Assembly (NCBI GenBank): GCA_017555905.1
Contig: JAFZFP010000005.1
Location: 21,362-85,361, forward strand
Source: Alistipes sp.
GTDB taxonomy: Bacteria; Bacteroidota; Bacteroidia; Bacteroidales; Rikenellaceae
DNA length: 64,000 bases
Direction of reading: 5' to 3'
A program made the translations under genes and the position numbers. Below are positions 15,664 to 24,241 of the stretch, piece after piece; within the stretch, counting starts at the first letter, position 1; each line of letters opens with the position of its first letter. The notes under the pieces were generated by a model. It saw only the letters and a list, made by a program, of their open reading frames with translations, was not told the origin of the DNA and made no database searches.

Positions 15664-16740
15664 GTGGCTAAGTCGTTGAAATTCAGTGATGCAGTAGCAG
15701 ACTATGATGCTATAATCAAGGAGATAGATTCTCGCCGTTTTGCCCCTATCTACCTGCTTTCGGGTGATGAGGGCTACTTCATCGATGCTATTGCCGAGCG
15801 CCTTGCTAACACCATTCTCAATGAGGCTGAGCGCTCGTTTAATCAGGTTACGGTATATGGTCAGGATAGCGATACGGGCAAAATTATTATGCTTGCTCGC
15901 CAGATGCCTATGATGGGCTCCTATCAGGTCGTTATCGTGCGTGAGGCGCAGCAACTATCCAAGATAGAGAATCTTGTTCACTATACCTCGAATCCGCAGA
16001 GTTCCACCATTCTTATCATCTGCTATAAGAATAAGGAGCAGGGTAGAGGTATCGACAAGCGCACGGCATTCTATAAGAGTTGTGTGAAGAGTGGTTGTGT
16101 GTATGAGTCGGTGCGACCACGTGATTATGAGGTTGATACGTGGCTTACTTCATATATCGCTTCAGTTGGTCTAAAGATGGATCCTAAGGCGATGGCAATG
16201 CTTAAGGAACACGTGGGTATGGATATTGGCCGTATGGTGCGCGAGATAGATAAGTTGGTGGTCTCACTGCCCGAGGGGGTGAAGAGTGTCACCGATAGCC
16301 ATATCGAGGAGTACGTGGGCCTCTCGAAGGAGTTTAATAGTTTCGAGCTTAACGACGCTGTGATGAAGCAGGATGTTGGCCGAGCGATGCGCATTGCCGA
16401 CCACTTCGCCAAGAATCCAAAGAGTTACCCTATAACGCAGACCATTGCCATTCTGTTTGGTCTCTTCCAGCAACTATTCTTGCTCAACTACCACAATTGG
16501 CAGAGTCGTACCAAGGGTGTTGCTATGCCCTCGGATATGGACCTTATGCGCGCTATCCGTGCTAACAACCTTTACGCCTTGAAGGAATTGAGAGCTAATA
16601 TTGGCCGTTGGAGCGGACCAAAACTATTTAATGTGCTGGGCCTGCTCAGAGAGTATGATGCCAAGAGTAAGGGTGTCAATAGTGGTGGTTTGGACAATGG
16701 TGAATTGTTGAAAGAGTTGCTACTAAAGATATTTATATAA
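15664..16740 (+). CDS. holA: DNA polymerase III subunit delta
   Basis: HolA is the clamp-loader subunit that opens the beta sliding clamp. The 358-residue protein has the opening PIYLLSGDEGYFID typical of the delta N-terminal AAA+-like domain, the VVIVREAQQLSKIENLVHY segment that corresponds to the degenerate Walker B region, and the C-terminal helical collar domain (IADHFAKNPKSYPITQTIAILFGLFQQL). As in other delta subunits there is no functional Walker A motif. The start is a GTG at 15664, 11 bp after the tilS stop. Placement after tilS is consistent with a housekeeping operon. Confidence 0.9.
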   Translation: MAKSLKFSDAVADYDAIIKEIDSRRFAPIYLLSGDEGYFIDAIAERLANTILNEAERSFNQVTVYGQDSDTGKIIMLARQMPMMGSYQVVIVREAQQLSKIENLVHYTSNPQSSTILIICYKNKEQGRGIDKRTAFYKSCVKSGCVYESVRPRDYEVDTWLTSYIASVGLKMDPKAMAMLKEHVGMDIGRMVREIDKLVVSLPEGVKSVTDSHIEEYVGLSKEFNSFELNDAVMKQDVGRAMRIADHFAKNPKSYPITQTIAILFGLFQQLFLLNYHNWQSRTKGVAMPSDMDLMRAIRANNLYALKELRANIGRWSGPKLFNVLGLLREYDAKSKGVNSGGLDNGELLKELLLKIFI

Positions 16741-16759
16741 TCGCCATTAATTACTGATT

Positions 16760-17521
16760 ATGAAGTTGTTGGTGTGGAATGATGGACAGGTTGTCGAGGC
16801 GTCGGATTTCGTGCGCCCAGCCTCCTATGTCCTTCAGCGAATCCATACCATTGGCTATCGTGCCCACAACCTCTCGCGCCATATTCTTATTATGCGTGAG
16901 GCTACGGCACGTCTCTATGGCTATATGTCGTTGTGCAAGGTCGAGGATGCCGAGCGAATCATTACAAAACTCCTGGAGTTGTGTCGTGTGTCGCCATCGC
17001 TGAGTTGTGCTGTGGCGATGCGTCTCGACCCCTACGGACACCTCTCTTTCGAGGTGGAGATGCCCACCTATTACGAGGGTATGACGATGCGTGCTAAGCG
17101 ACTTCGTGCGGTGAGTATCCTGGCGGAGTGTAGCGGTGAGTTGGCGCAGACATCGGTGACGGTGGCGTTTGACGATATGTGCGATAGCCGTATCTTAGGG
17201 CGTGGCGATGTAGCCTTGTGGGTCGATGCCGAGGGCAATGTTGTTAGTCGTCCCTGGAGACCTATCTTTGCTATCTATCGCGGTAAGGTCTATACCCCTA
17301 AGGAGTTCGAGTCGGTGGAGTATGTGGCAACGTGTGCTGCCATCGCAAAACTCGATATGAGGCTTGAGGTAAGGCCAATTCCGCTGTCGGTACTACTGAA
17401 GATGGATGAGGTGTTTATGGTGGATGTTATGGGTGTAACATCTTTTGTTACAGTGGATAAGCGTTCGATGTTCTATGTCAATACGTCGCAGATAGCAAAC
17501 CGTATGGAGCCACATAGGTAG
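16760..17521 (+). CDS. Class IV aminotransferase-like protein, possibly without the PLP lysine
   Basis: This 253-residue protein resembles fold-type IV PLP enzymes (branched-chain/D-amino acid aminotransferase and ADC lyase family). The second-half pattern ALWVDAEGNVVSRPW, then FAIYRGKVYTP, then DEVFMVDVMGVTSF matches the order of the family's conserved lllD.xG, F.v..g...TP and dEvF motifs. Where the family has the Schiff-base lysine (Lys-Thr/Ser-x-Asn-Tyr) the sequence reads VTVAFDDMCDSRIL, with no lysine. A cofactor-free or altered role is therefore possible, but this rests on an alignment by eye. It lies 19 bp after holA in the same direction and is closed by a terminator. Confidence 0.6.
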   Translation: MKLLVWNDGQVVEASDFVRPASYVLQRIHTIGYRAHNLSRHILIMREATARLYGYMSLCKVEDAERIITKLLELCRVSPSLSCAVAMRLDPYGHLSFEVEMPTYYEGMTMRAKRLRAVSILAECSGELAQTSVTVAFDDMCDSRILGRGDVALWVDAEGNVVSRPWRPIFAIYRGKVYTPKEFESVEYVATCAAIAKLDMRLEVRPIPLSVLLKMDEVFMVDVMGVTSFVTVDKRSMFYVNTSQIANRMEPHR

Positions 17522-17539
17522 TGGCTAACGTCGAAAAAT

Positions 17540-17578
17540 ATAGGCTCAGTAGGGTGTTCCTGCCGAGCCTATTTTGTG
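17540..17578. terminator. Bidirectional terminator
   Basis: An 8-9 bp stem (ATAGGCTC with GAGCCTAT) across a 17-nt loop is followed by TTTGTGTT on the plus strand and by TATTTTTC on the minus strand. It lies between the convergent aminotransferase-like and ROK genes. Confidence 0.65.
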
Positions 17579-17593
17579 TTCAAAAGGGTTGTG

Positions 17594-18688
17594 CTAAATG
17601 TTGTCCAAGGCGTAGAGATACGCACCCAACGAAACGGCATTACTTGCTCCGATGTCGGAGATGGTGATGCCTACACGCTTCTCTGGGTCGTAGACAACCT
17701 CCTTGTCGCTACCATATACCTTGATTGTGGTTGAGTTTCCCTTAGCAAAGGCCTGGAACTCAGCCTCGTCGTCTAAGTTATAGACCTTCATCTGCACACG
17801 GTTCAAAGTGTCGCCCGACATAGTGCTGATTTTTGAGCGCATCTCCTCAAGGAGGGCTGGCATAAAGTACTTTGATGCACCTGCAAGACCGCCACCGATA
17901 ACGATAAGTCCATCCATAAGTGTTACGGCTGTAGCCATAGCGTCACCCGCTACGCGACCCTGAGTCGCAAAGGCCTCCTTCGCAGCCTCCTTATTACCCT
18001 CTAATGTACCCTCTGCGATGTTGTAGATGTCGCGTGGCTCAAGCTCTCTATTATCTCCCGAAAGCTCTCTATATACGCGCTTTACGGCTCTAATGGCGAT
18101 GCCATCCTCGACGATAAATTGGGGATGGTCTCTGTGCTTTAGGCAGAAGGTCTCGACGCACGAGTTGTCACCGAGGTTGAGTTTGCCATCCATAACAAAG
18201 CCGAAGCCGAAGCCTGTACCAAAGGTGAAACCCAGGAGGTTGCGGTAGCGCTTAGCCGAGCCACACTCCGCCAGACGGTGGTTGATACGCTGGAGTGCGC
18301 CACCCATAGCCTCGCCGTATGCGAAGAGGTCGGCATCGTTGTTAATGAATACGGGGATTCCGAAACGCTCCTCAAGCATAGGGCCGAGGGCGACACCATC
18401 TCTGAAGGATGGGAAGTTGGGTAGGAAGCCTCCGATGACGCCGTTGCGATAGTCTGCAGGGCCAGGGAAGGCAAAACTAATGGCAACGGGTTTCTGGCTA
18501 AGCGAAGATATAATCTGCTCGAAACCCTTAGTGAGGTTGCCAAGGCAAAGGTCGAGGTCGTGTGCTAATGATGGTAGCGTGATGCTCTCTACGCAGGGCT
18601 TACCACTCTGCATAGCACCAAAAACGAAATTTGTGCCTCCGGCGTCGAGCGTGACGACGATAGGCTCGATATTGCTCTGCTGTTTCAT
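17594..18688 (-). CDS. ROK family protein (sugar kinase)
   Basis: The 364-residue protein has the ROK N-terminal phosphate-1 motif DAGGTNFVFGAM, the sugar-contact segment FINNDADLFAYGEAMGG, GFTFGTGFGFGFVMDG (phosphate 2) and the C-terminal adenosine motif LMDGLIVIGGGLAG. ROK proteins are glucokinases, fructokinases or sugar-responsive repressors; no N-terminal winged helix is present, so a cytosolic kinase is likely. The usual CxCGxxGCxE zinc motif is not seen; the region reads CVETFCLKHRDHPQFIVED instead. I chose the ATG at 18688 (MKQQSNIEPIVVTLDAGG): the longer reading frame adds 54 residues that run through the promoter. Substrate unknown. Confidence 0.85.
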   Translation of the reverse strand: MKQQSNIEPIVVTLDAGGTNFVFGAMQSGKPCVESITLPSLAHDLDLCLGNLTKGFEQIISSLSQKPVAISFAFPGPADYRNGVIGGFLPNFPSFRDGVALGPMLEERFGIPVFINNDADLFAYGEAMGGALQRINHRLAECGSAKRYRNLLGFTFGTGFGFGFVMDGKLNLGDNSCVETFCLKHRDHPQFIVEDGIAIRAVKRVYRELSGDNRELEPRDIYNIAEGTLEGNKEAAKEAFATQGRVAGDAMATAVTLMDGLIVIGGGLAGASKYFMPALLEEMRSKISTMSGDTLNRVQMKVYNLDDEAEFQAFAKGNSTTIKVYGSDKEVVYDPEKRVGITISDIGASNAVSLGAYLYALDNI

Positions 18689-18694
18689 AATGAA

Positions 18695-18724
18695 CAAAGA
18701 TACAAATAATTCTTGAATAACCAA
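18695..18724 (-). promoter_or_regulatory. Promoter of the ROK gene
   Basis: A -7 TATCTTTG (plus-strand 18695-18702) and a -33 TTG (CAA at about 18722-18724) are 19 bp apart, just upstream of the chosen start. This supports the shorter ROK reading frame. Confidence 0.65.
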
Positions 18725-18908
18725 TACGGGAGGGTTAAAAACCGTTGTTATGGTGGGCAGATGTCTCTGTGAAATTGCCCATTTCGACCAATTTTCTATG
18801 GCGCTAAAGGGACGAGAAAATGGTTGCGTATGTGAGTGATTATTTCGCAATATTTTATTAAATATAGGGAAAGTGCATAAAAATCTGAAAAAAAAGAGTT
18901 GGGAAGGG

Positions 18909-18939
18909 TTGATAGATACAAAAATTAAGCCTATATTTG
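18909..18939 (+). promoter_or_regulatory. Promoter of the V-ATPase operon
   Basis: A -33 TTG at 18909-18911 and a -7 TATATTTG at 18932-18939 are separated by 20 bp, the Bacteroidota consensus. It is the only good match upstream of the seven-gene operon. Confidence 0.7.
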
Positions 18940-19056
18940 TGGGATTTTTGTTGAGACCTTATCGCATAAAAGAGAACTTGAGTGTGAGAGGGTTGTTTTT
19001 AAGGAGCGAAATTAAAAACAAAATAATTAGATATAAAACTTAAAACTGTATTACTT

Positions 19057-19668
19057 ATGGAGAACATCAAACTTCAGGAGCTTACCGAAAAGCTCTACAA
19101 CGATGGTTTGGAGAAGGGTCGTTCGGAGGCTGAGCGTCTTGTGGCTGAGGCTAAGGAGAACGCTGCCAAGATTATTGCTGAGGCAAAGGCTGAGGCTGAG
19201 GCTATCACAAAGGCTGCCGAGGCTCGTGTCGAGGATATCTCAAAGAATGCTATGACCGAGATCACATTGGCTGGTCGTCAGGCAGTATCTAAGATTAAGA
19301 GCGAGTTGGCCGAGGCTGTGATTATGAAGTCTACCAACGCTGCTATCAAGGCTGCAACTATCGATGCTACTTTCGTAAAGGATATGTTGTTGGCAGTGGC
19401 TCAGAACTGGACCTCTGCAACCGATAACGTGTCGCTTCAGGCTTTGTTGCCAGAGGCTAAGCGTGAAGCGCTCGACGCTGCTATGCAGCAGAGCGCAGCA
19501 GAACTCGCAAAGGCAGGTATCGAGGTTGGTTACTCTAAGGCTGTTACCTCTGGTTTCAAACTCGGCCAGAAGGATGGTGGCTACTACATCTCGTTCACTG
19601 ACGAGAGCTTCGACGCTTTGTTGAAGGAGTACTTGCGCGAGAAGGTGTCTAATATGCTCTTTAAGTAG
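19057..19668 (+). CDS. V-type ATPase subunit E (peripheral stalk)
   Basis: The 203-residue protein is the first gene of the V-ATPase operon. Residues 10-90 form an alanine/glutamate/lysine-rich helix with a coiled-coil pattern (AERLVAEAKENAAKIIAEAKAEA type repeats), as expected for a peripheral-stalk subunit, and the C-terminal part (about 100-200) is a compact alpha/beta domain that binds the head. It links the catalytic A/B head to the membrane subunit I. No subunit G or H gene is present here, so E either works alone or with a partner encoded elsewhere. Assignment rests on operon position plus helix pattern. Confidence 0.85.
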   Translation: MENIKLQELTEKLYNDGLEKGRSEAERLVAEAKENAAKIIAEAKAEAEAITKAAEARVEDISKNAMTEITLAGRQAVSKIKSELAEAVIMKSTNAAIKAATIDATFVKDMLLAVAQNWTSATDNVSLQALLPEAKREALDAAMQQSAAELAKAGIEVGYSKAVTSGFKLGQKDGGYYISFTDESFDALLKEYLREKVSNMLFK

Positions 19669-19670
19669 TT

Positions 19671-20513
19671 ATGTTCTCTACGGAGTATTTCTATTTGGTC
19701 TCAAGTCTGCGCGAGTGGGCGTTGGACTCTGATACCAAGGGTTTCAGTGTCAGAGAGATTCTCGATGAGATTCTCGATGAACTGACTGCGCAAGACCGTA
19801 AGGCTGTGGAGTTGTTGTATGGCTACTACGACTGCGAGAATGTTATCGCACGTATGGTTGGTCGCAACCGCTACAATCAACTCGGTAACCTTACTGTCGA
19901 GCAATTGGATGATCTACTCAACAATCGCAACTATGCCCTCTTACCTAAGCGAGTGGCTGATGTTGTGAAACTCTATGTCGAGGCTGATGACGAGGAGCGC
20001 GATAGCGATGTTGTATTGGAGGAGAGTGTGGAGAAGGCCATCTTTAGTGCCTACTACGCTACGTTGGCTGAGTCTAAGAGCCGTTTTCTCAAGGGTTGGG
20101 GCGAGTTCGATCGCACCCTTCGCAATATCTCTGCTGCCGTTGCCGCTCGTGAAGCAGGTCGTCAGGTAAAGGATGTTTTGGTAGGTGGTGGTGATGTTGT
20201 TGAGCAACTTGCTCGCTCCTCTGCTGCGGACTTCGGTTTGCGTGGCGAACTCCCATATATCGATGCTGTAATTTCAGCAATTACCGATGAGCCAAACATC
20301 GTGGAGAAGGAGCGCAAGATTGATGCTATCCGTTGGTCGGAGGCTGAGGAGATTGCCGTATTCGACTACTTCGATATCAACTACATCCTCTCATACCTTG
20401 TTAAGGTGAATATCGTAGCACGCTGGACACTCCTCTCACCAGAGGTTGGTCGCCAGATGCTCAACCGCTTCATTGAGAGTCTCGATGCTAAGGAGCTTGT
20501 GAATAAACAATAA
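19671..20513 (+). CDS. DUF2764 family V-ATPase-associated protein
   Basis: The 280-residue protein starts two bases after subunit E and precedes subunit A, the position DUF2764 proteins hold in the V-ATPase operons of Bacteroidota, chlamydiae and spirochaetes. It is mostly helical, with an N-terminal YFYLVSSLRE segment and a C-terminal part (FDINYILSYLVKVNIVARW, then LLSPEVGRQMLNRFIESL) reminiscent of the V-ATPase C/AC39 subunit that couples the rotor stalk to the membrane ring. I infer that it takes the place of subunit C. No enzyme motif is present. Confidence 0.82.
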   Translation: MFSTEYFYLVSSLREWALDSDTKGFSVREILDEILDELTAQDRKAVELLYGYYDCENVIARMVGRNRYNQLGNLTVEQLDDLLNNRNYALLPKRVADVVKLYVEADDEERDSDVVLEESVEKAIFSAYYATLAESKSRFLKGWGEFDRTLRNISAAVAAREAGRQVKDVLVGGGDVVEQLARSSAADFGLRGELPYIDAVISAITDEPNIVEKERKIDAIRWSEAEEIAVFDYFDINYILSYLVKVNIVARWTLLSPEVGRQMLNRFIESLDAKELVNKQ

Positions 20514-20527
20514 AACTAAATAAACGA

Positions 20528-22285
20528 ATGAAAACTTTAGGACGTGTAAACGGTATTATCTCGAACATCGTTATCGCGAAGGTTGATGGTCCTGTGGGCC
20601 AGAATGAGATATGCCACGTATATTGCGGTGATATCCGTATGATGGCTGAGGTCATCAAGGTCATAGGCGACGAGGCCTATGTACAGGTTTACGATAGTAC
20701 ACGTGGTCTTAAGATTGGTGATAAGGTAGAGTTCGAGGGTCATATGCTCGAGGCTACACTTGCTCCAGGTCTTTTGTCACGCAACTACGATGGTCTCCAG
20801 AACGACTTGGAGAAGATGGATGGTTTGTTCATTAACCGTGGTTCTATTACCGACCCAATCGACTTCGACGCTAAGTGGGATTTCAAGCCACTCGCAAAGG
20901 CGGGAGATAAGGTGTCTGCTGGTGACTGGCTCGGTGAGGTTAAGGAGCAGTGGGTGATGCACAAGATTATGGTGCCATTCATTATGCAGGGTAACTACAC
21001 TGTAAAGAGTGTTGTTGCTGCAGGCGAGTACAAGGTTACTGACACTATCGCTGTTGTGGTTGATGCCGACAACAACGAGTACAATATCACAATGGTTCAG
21101 AAGTGGCCAGTTAAGCAGGCAATTCGTTGCTTTAGCGAGAAGCCACGTCCATCACGTGTGATGGAGACAGGTGTTCGTGCTATCGATACCTTCAACCCAT
21201 TGGCAGAGGGTGGTACAGGCTTTATCCCAGGTCCTTTCGGTGCTGGTAAGACCGTGCTTCAGCACGCCATCTCTAAGCAGGCCGAGGCCGACGTTATCAT
21301 CATCGTAGCGTGTGGTGAGCGTGCTAACGAGGTTGTGGAGATCTTTGCTGAGTTCCCAGAGTTGGTGGACCCACGTACTGGTCACAAGCTTATGGAGCGT
21401 ACAATCATCATCTGTAACACATCTAATATGCCAGTTGCGGCACGTGAGGCATCTGTATATACAGGTATGACCATTGGTGAGTACTACCGTTCGATGGGTC
21501 TCAAGGTATTGGTTATGGCAGACTCTACTTCACGTTGGGCTCAGGCTTTGCGTGAGATGTCTAACCGTTTGGAGGAGCTTCCAGGTCAGGATGCCTTCCC
21601 TATGGACCTTTCAGCAGTTATCTCTAACTTCTACTCACGTGCAGGTTTGGTTAAGTTGAACAACGGTGAGGTTGGTTCTGTAACCTTCCTTGGTACTGTA
21701 TCTCCTGCGGGTGGTAACCTCAAGGAGCCTGTGACCGAGTCTACTAAGAAGGCTGCACGTTGTTTCTATGCGTTGTCTCAGGGTCGTGCCGACTCTAAGC
21801 GTTATCCAGCGATCGATCCATTGGAGTCTTACTCTAAGTATTTGGAGTATCCTGAGGTACGTTCTTACCTCGATGAGCATATCGAGAAGAACTGGGTTGA
21901 TGCCGTCTATGCTGGTAAGACCGTTATGCAGCGTGGTAAGGAGGCTAACGACCAGATCAACATCGTGGGTGATGATGGTGTACCAGTAGAGTACCACGAG
22001 CGTTTCTGGAAGAGCGAGTTGCTCGACTCGGTAATTTTGCAGCAGGATGCCTTCGATGATATCGATGCAAACTGTCCTATCGAGCGCCAGAAGATGATGT
22101 ATAATATGGTATTGGATATCTGTGGTAAGTCATTCGACTTGGAGAACTTCGAGGTATGTTCAAGTTTCTTCAAGCAGCTTATCTACACATTCCGCCAGAT
22201 GAACTACTCGGAGTGGAAGTCAGAGCAGTTTGAGTCATTCCGCGCTCAGATTGAGGAGTTGGTAAATAGCAAACTTGCAAAATAA
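20528..22285 (+). CDS. atpA: V-type ATPase catalytic subunit A
   Basis: Subunit A hydrolyses or makes ATP in the V1/A1 head. The 585-residue length is standard. The Walker A P-loop GPFGAGKTVLQ lies near residues 235-245, the catalytic glutamate region is in VACGERANEVVE, and Walker B is in GLKVLVMADSTSRWAQALRE. The non-homologous bulge that separates A subunits from F-type beta is present between about 110 and 185. It lies in the operon between DUF2764 and subunit B. Confidence 0.96.
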   Translation: MKTLGRVNGIISNIVIAKVDGPVGQNEICHVYCGDIRMMAEVIKVIGDEAYVQVYDSTRGLKIGDKVEFEGHMLEATLAPGLLSRNYDGLQNDLEKMDGLFINRGSITDPIDFDAKWDFKPLAKAGDKVSAGDWLGEVKEQWVMHKIMVPFIMQGNYTVKSVVAAGEYKVTDTIAVVVDADNNEYNITMVQKWPVKQAIRCFSEKPRPSRVMETGVRAIDTFNPLAEGGTGFIPGPFGAGKTVLQHAISKQAEADVIIIVACGERANEVVEIFAEFPELVDPRTGHKLMERTIIICNTSNMPVAAREASVYTGMTIGEYYRSMGLKVLVMADSTSRWAQALREMSNRLEELPGQDAFPMDLSAVISNFYSRAGLVKLNNGEVGSVTFLGTVSPAGGNLKEPVTESTKKAARCFYALSQGRADSKRYPAIDPLESYSKYLEYPEVRSYLDEHIEKNWVDAVYAGKTVMQRGKEANDQINIVGDDGVPVEYHERFWKSELLDSVILQQDAFDDIDANCPIERQKMMYNMVLDICGKSFDLENFEVCSSFFKQLIYTFRQMNYSEWKSEQFESFRAQIEELVNSKLAK

Positions 22286-22297
22286 AAAGAACAAGTT

Positions 22298-23617
22298 ATG
22301 ACAACACGTGCATTTCAAAAAGTATATACAAAGATTGATAATATCACCAAGGCGACCATTACGCTTCGTGCTACTGGCGTAGGTAACGACGAGCTTGCTA
22401 CGGTAGGTGACCGTCTTGCTCAGGTGGTAAAGATTATGGGCGATAAGGTTACGCTCCAGGTATTTGCGGGTACCGAGGGTCTTACCACCGATACTGAGGT
22501 GGTATTCCACGGCGCACCTCCAATGTTGCGCGTATCTGACGCCTTGGCAGGCCGTTTCTTCAACGCCTACGGTGAGCCACTCGAGGGTGGTGAGATGATC
22601 GAGGGTGAGGCTCGTGAGATTGGTGGTCCTACTGTAAACCCATATCGTCGTTTGCAGCCATCAGAACTTATCGCTACTGGTATCGCAGGTATCGACCTCA
22701 ACAACACCATCGTATCAGGTCAGAAGATTCCATTCTTCGCTGACCCTGACCAGCCTTACAACGTCGTTATGGCTGACGTAGCCCTCCGTGCTAAGGCCGA
22801 CAAGATTATCCTTGGTGGTATGGGTCTTACAAACGATGACTTCTTGTACTTCAAGCAGATCTTCGAGAATGCTGGTGCGTTGGACCGTATCGTGTCGTTC
22901 GTAAACACTACGGATAACCCTCCAGTTGAGCGTCTTCTTGTGCCAGATATGGCATTGACCGCAGCGGAGTATTTCGCAGTGGATAAGGGCGAGAAGGTAT
23001 TGGTGCTTTTGACCGATATGACCCTTTATGCCGATGCCTTGGCTATCGTATCTAACCGTATGGATCAGATCCCTTCTAAGGATTCTATGCCAGGTTCGTT
23101 GTACTCTGACCTCGCGAAGATCTACGAGAAGGCTGTGCAGTTGCCAAATGGTGGTTCTATCACCATCATCGCTGTAACAACCCTCTCTGGTGGCGATATT
23201 ACCCACGCTATTCCAGATAACACTGGTTACATCACCGAGGGTCAGTTGTTCTTGCGTAACGATACCGATACAGGTAAGGTTATCGTAGACCCATTCCGTT
23301 CGTTGTCACGTCTTAAGCAGTTGGTTATCGGTAAGAAGACCCGTGAGGATCACCCACAGGTAATGAACGCTTGTGTACGTTTGTATGCAGATGCTGCTAA
23401 TGCTAAGACTAAGCAGGAGAACGGTTTCGACCTTTCAGATTACGATGAGCGTGCTTTGAACTTTGCTCGCGACTACTCAGAGAAGTTGCTCTCTATCGAC
23501 GTAAACATCGAGATCGAGCAGATGCTTGACATCGCTTGGACTCTGTTTGCTAAGTACTTCTCTAAGGGTGAGGTAAGTATCAAGCAGGAACTCGCAGAAA
23601 AATATTGGAAAGCATAA
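22298..23617 (+). CDS. atpB: V-type ATPase regulatory subunit B
   Basis: The 439-residue non-catalytic partner of subunit A starts 12 bp after it. It has the family order: an N-terminal beta barrel, the region where a P-loop would stand reading GQKIPFFADPDQPYN (no Walker A lysine-threonine, as expected for B), LLTDMTLYADAL, and the arginine-bearing PGSLYSDLAKIYE / FRSLSRLKQL segments that contribute to the catalytic interface. Length is slightly shorter than archaeal B (about 460). Confidence 0.95.
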   Translation: MTTRAFQKVYTKIDNITKATITLRATGVGNDELATVGDRLAQVVKIMGDKVTLQVFAGTEGLTTDTEVVFHGAPPMLRVSDALAGRFFNAYGEPLEGGEMIEGEAREIGGPTVNPYRRLQPSELIATGIAGIDLNNTIVSGQKIPFFADPDQPYNVVMADVALRAKADKIILGGMGLTNDDFLYFKQIFENAGALDRIVSFVNTTDNPPVERLLVPDMALTAAEYFAVDKGEKVLVLLTDMTLYADALAIVSNRMDQIPSKDSMPGSLYSDLAKIYEKAVQLPNGGSITIIAVTTLSGGDITHAIPDNTGYITEGQLFLRNDTDTGKVIVDPFRSLSRLKQLVIGKKTREDHPQVMNACVRLYADAANAKTKQENGFDLSDYDERALNFARDYSEKLLSIDVNIEIEQMLDIAWTLFAKYFSKGEVSIKQELAEKYWKA

Positions 23618-23626
23618 TAAAGGCTT

Positions 23627-24241
23627 ATGGCAATCAAATTTCAGTATAACAAGACCTCGCTCGGTGAGTTGAATAAGCAACTCAAAATCCGAAAGAATGC
23701 CTTGCCTACCATCAAGAGTAAGGAGAGTGCATTGCGTTCGGAGGTTAAGCGTGCGAAGGACTCTGCATTGGCCTACCGTAGGGAGTTGGATGAGTTGATC
23801 GCTCAGTACGACTATATGGTACAGCTATGGGGAGAGTTTGATTGTGATCTTATCCGCATCGTAGATGTCGAATTGGCATCACAGAAGATTGCGGGCGTGC
23901 GCGTACCTATATTAAATGATATAGTTTACGAGGAGAAACCTTACGACCTATTCTCGGCTCCAGTATGGTATGCTGAGGGTTTGAGAGTCCTCAAGAAGAT
24001 GTCTCGTTTGGGTATCGAGTTTGAGGTCTATAACCGTAAGATGGCTCTTTTGGACTATGCGCGTCGCAAAACTACTCAGAAAGTAAACCTCTACGAAAAG
24101 GTGCAAATCCCAGGGTATGAGGATGCTATACGTAAGATTAAGCGATTTATGGAGGACGAGGAGAACCTAAGTAAGTCTGCTCAGAAGATTGTAAAAACTC
24201 GACAGGCGCAAGCCGCGGCTATGGAGGAGCCTAACGTATGA
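23627..24241 (+). CDS. atpD: V-type ATPase subunit D (central stalk)
   Basis: The 204-residue protein is the central rotor shaft. It starts with the typical FQYNKTSLGELNKQLKIRKNALPTIKSKE region and consists of two long helices (about 5-75 and 125-195) that would form an antiparallel coiled coil, with a short alpha/beta insert between. Its stop overlaps the start of subunit I by four bases, indicating translational coupling. No subunit F gene follows, unlike in Enterococcus or archaea. Confidence 0.9.
   Translation: MAIKFQYNKTSLGELNKQLKIRKNALPTIKSKESALRSEVKRAKDSALAYRRELDELIAQYDYMVQLWGEFDCDLIRIVDVELASQKIAGVRVPILNDIVYEEKPYDLFSAPVWYAEGLRVLKKMSRLGIEFEVYNRKMALLDYARRKTTQKVNLYEKVQIPGYEDAIRKIKRFMEDEENLSKSAQKIVKTRQAQAAAMEEPNV

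Larger units (their letters stand above)
18689..19056. other. 368-bp intergenic region between ROK and the V-ATPase operon
   Basis: It holds the two divergent promoters listed separately. The middle (about 18730-18900) is AT-rich with no convincing gene; only an in-frame extension of the ROK reading frame crosses part of it. The V-ATPase leader would be about 110 nt and A-rich near the start codon. I see no riboswitch-like structure. Confidence 0.6.

Noticed and set aside
18689-18850. 54-residue N-terminal extension of the ROK protein
   Set aside because: It runs through a consensus promoter, and the ROK fold normally begins at the shorter start.
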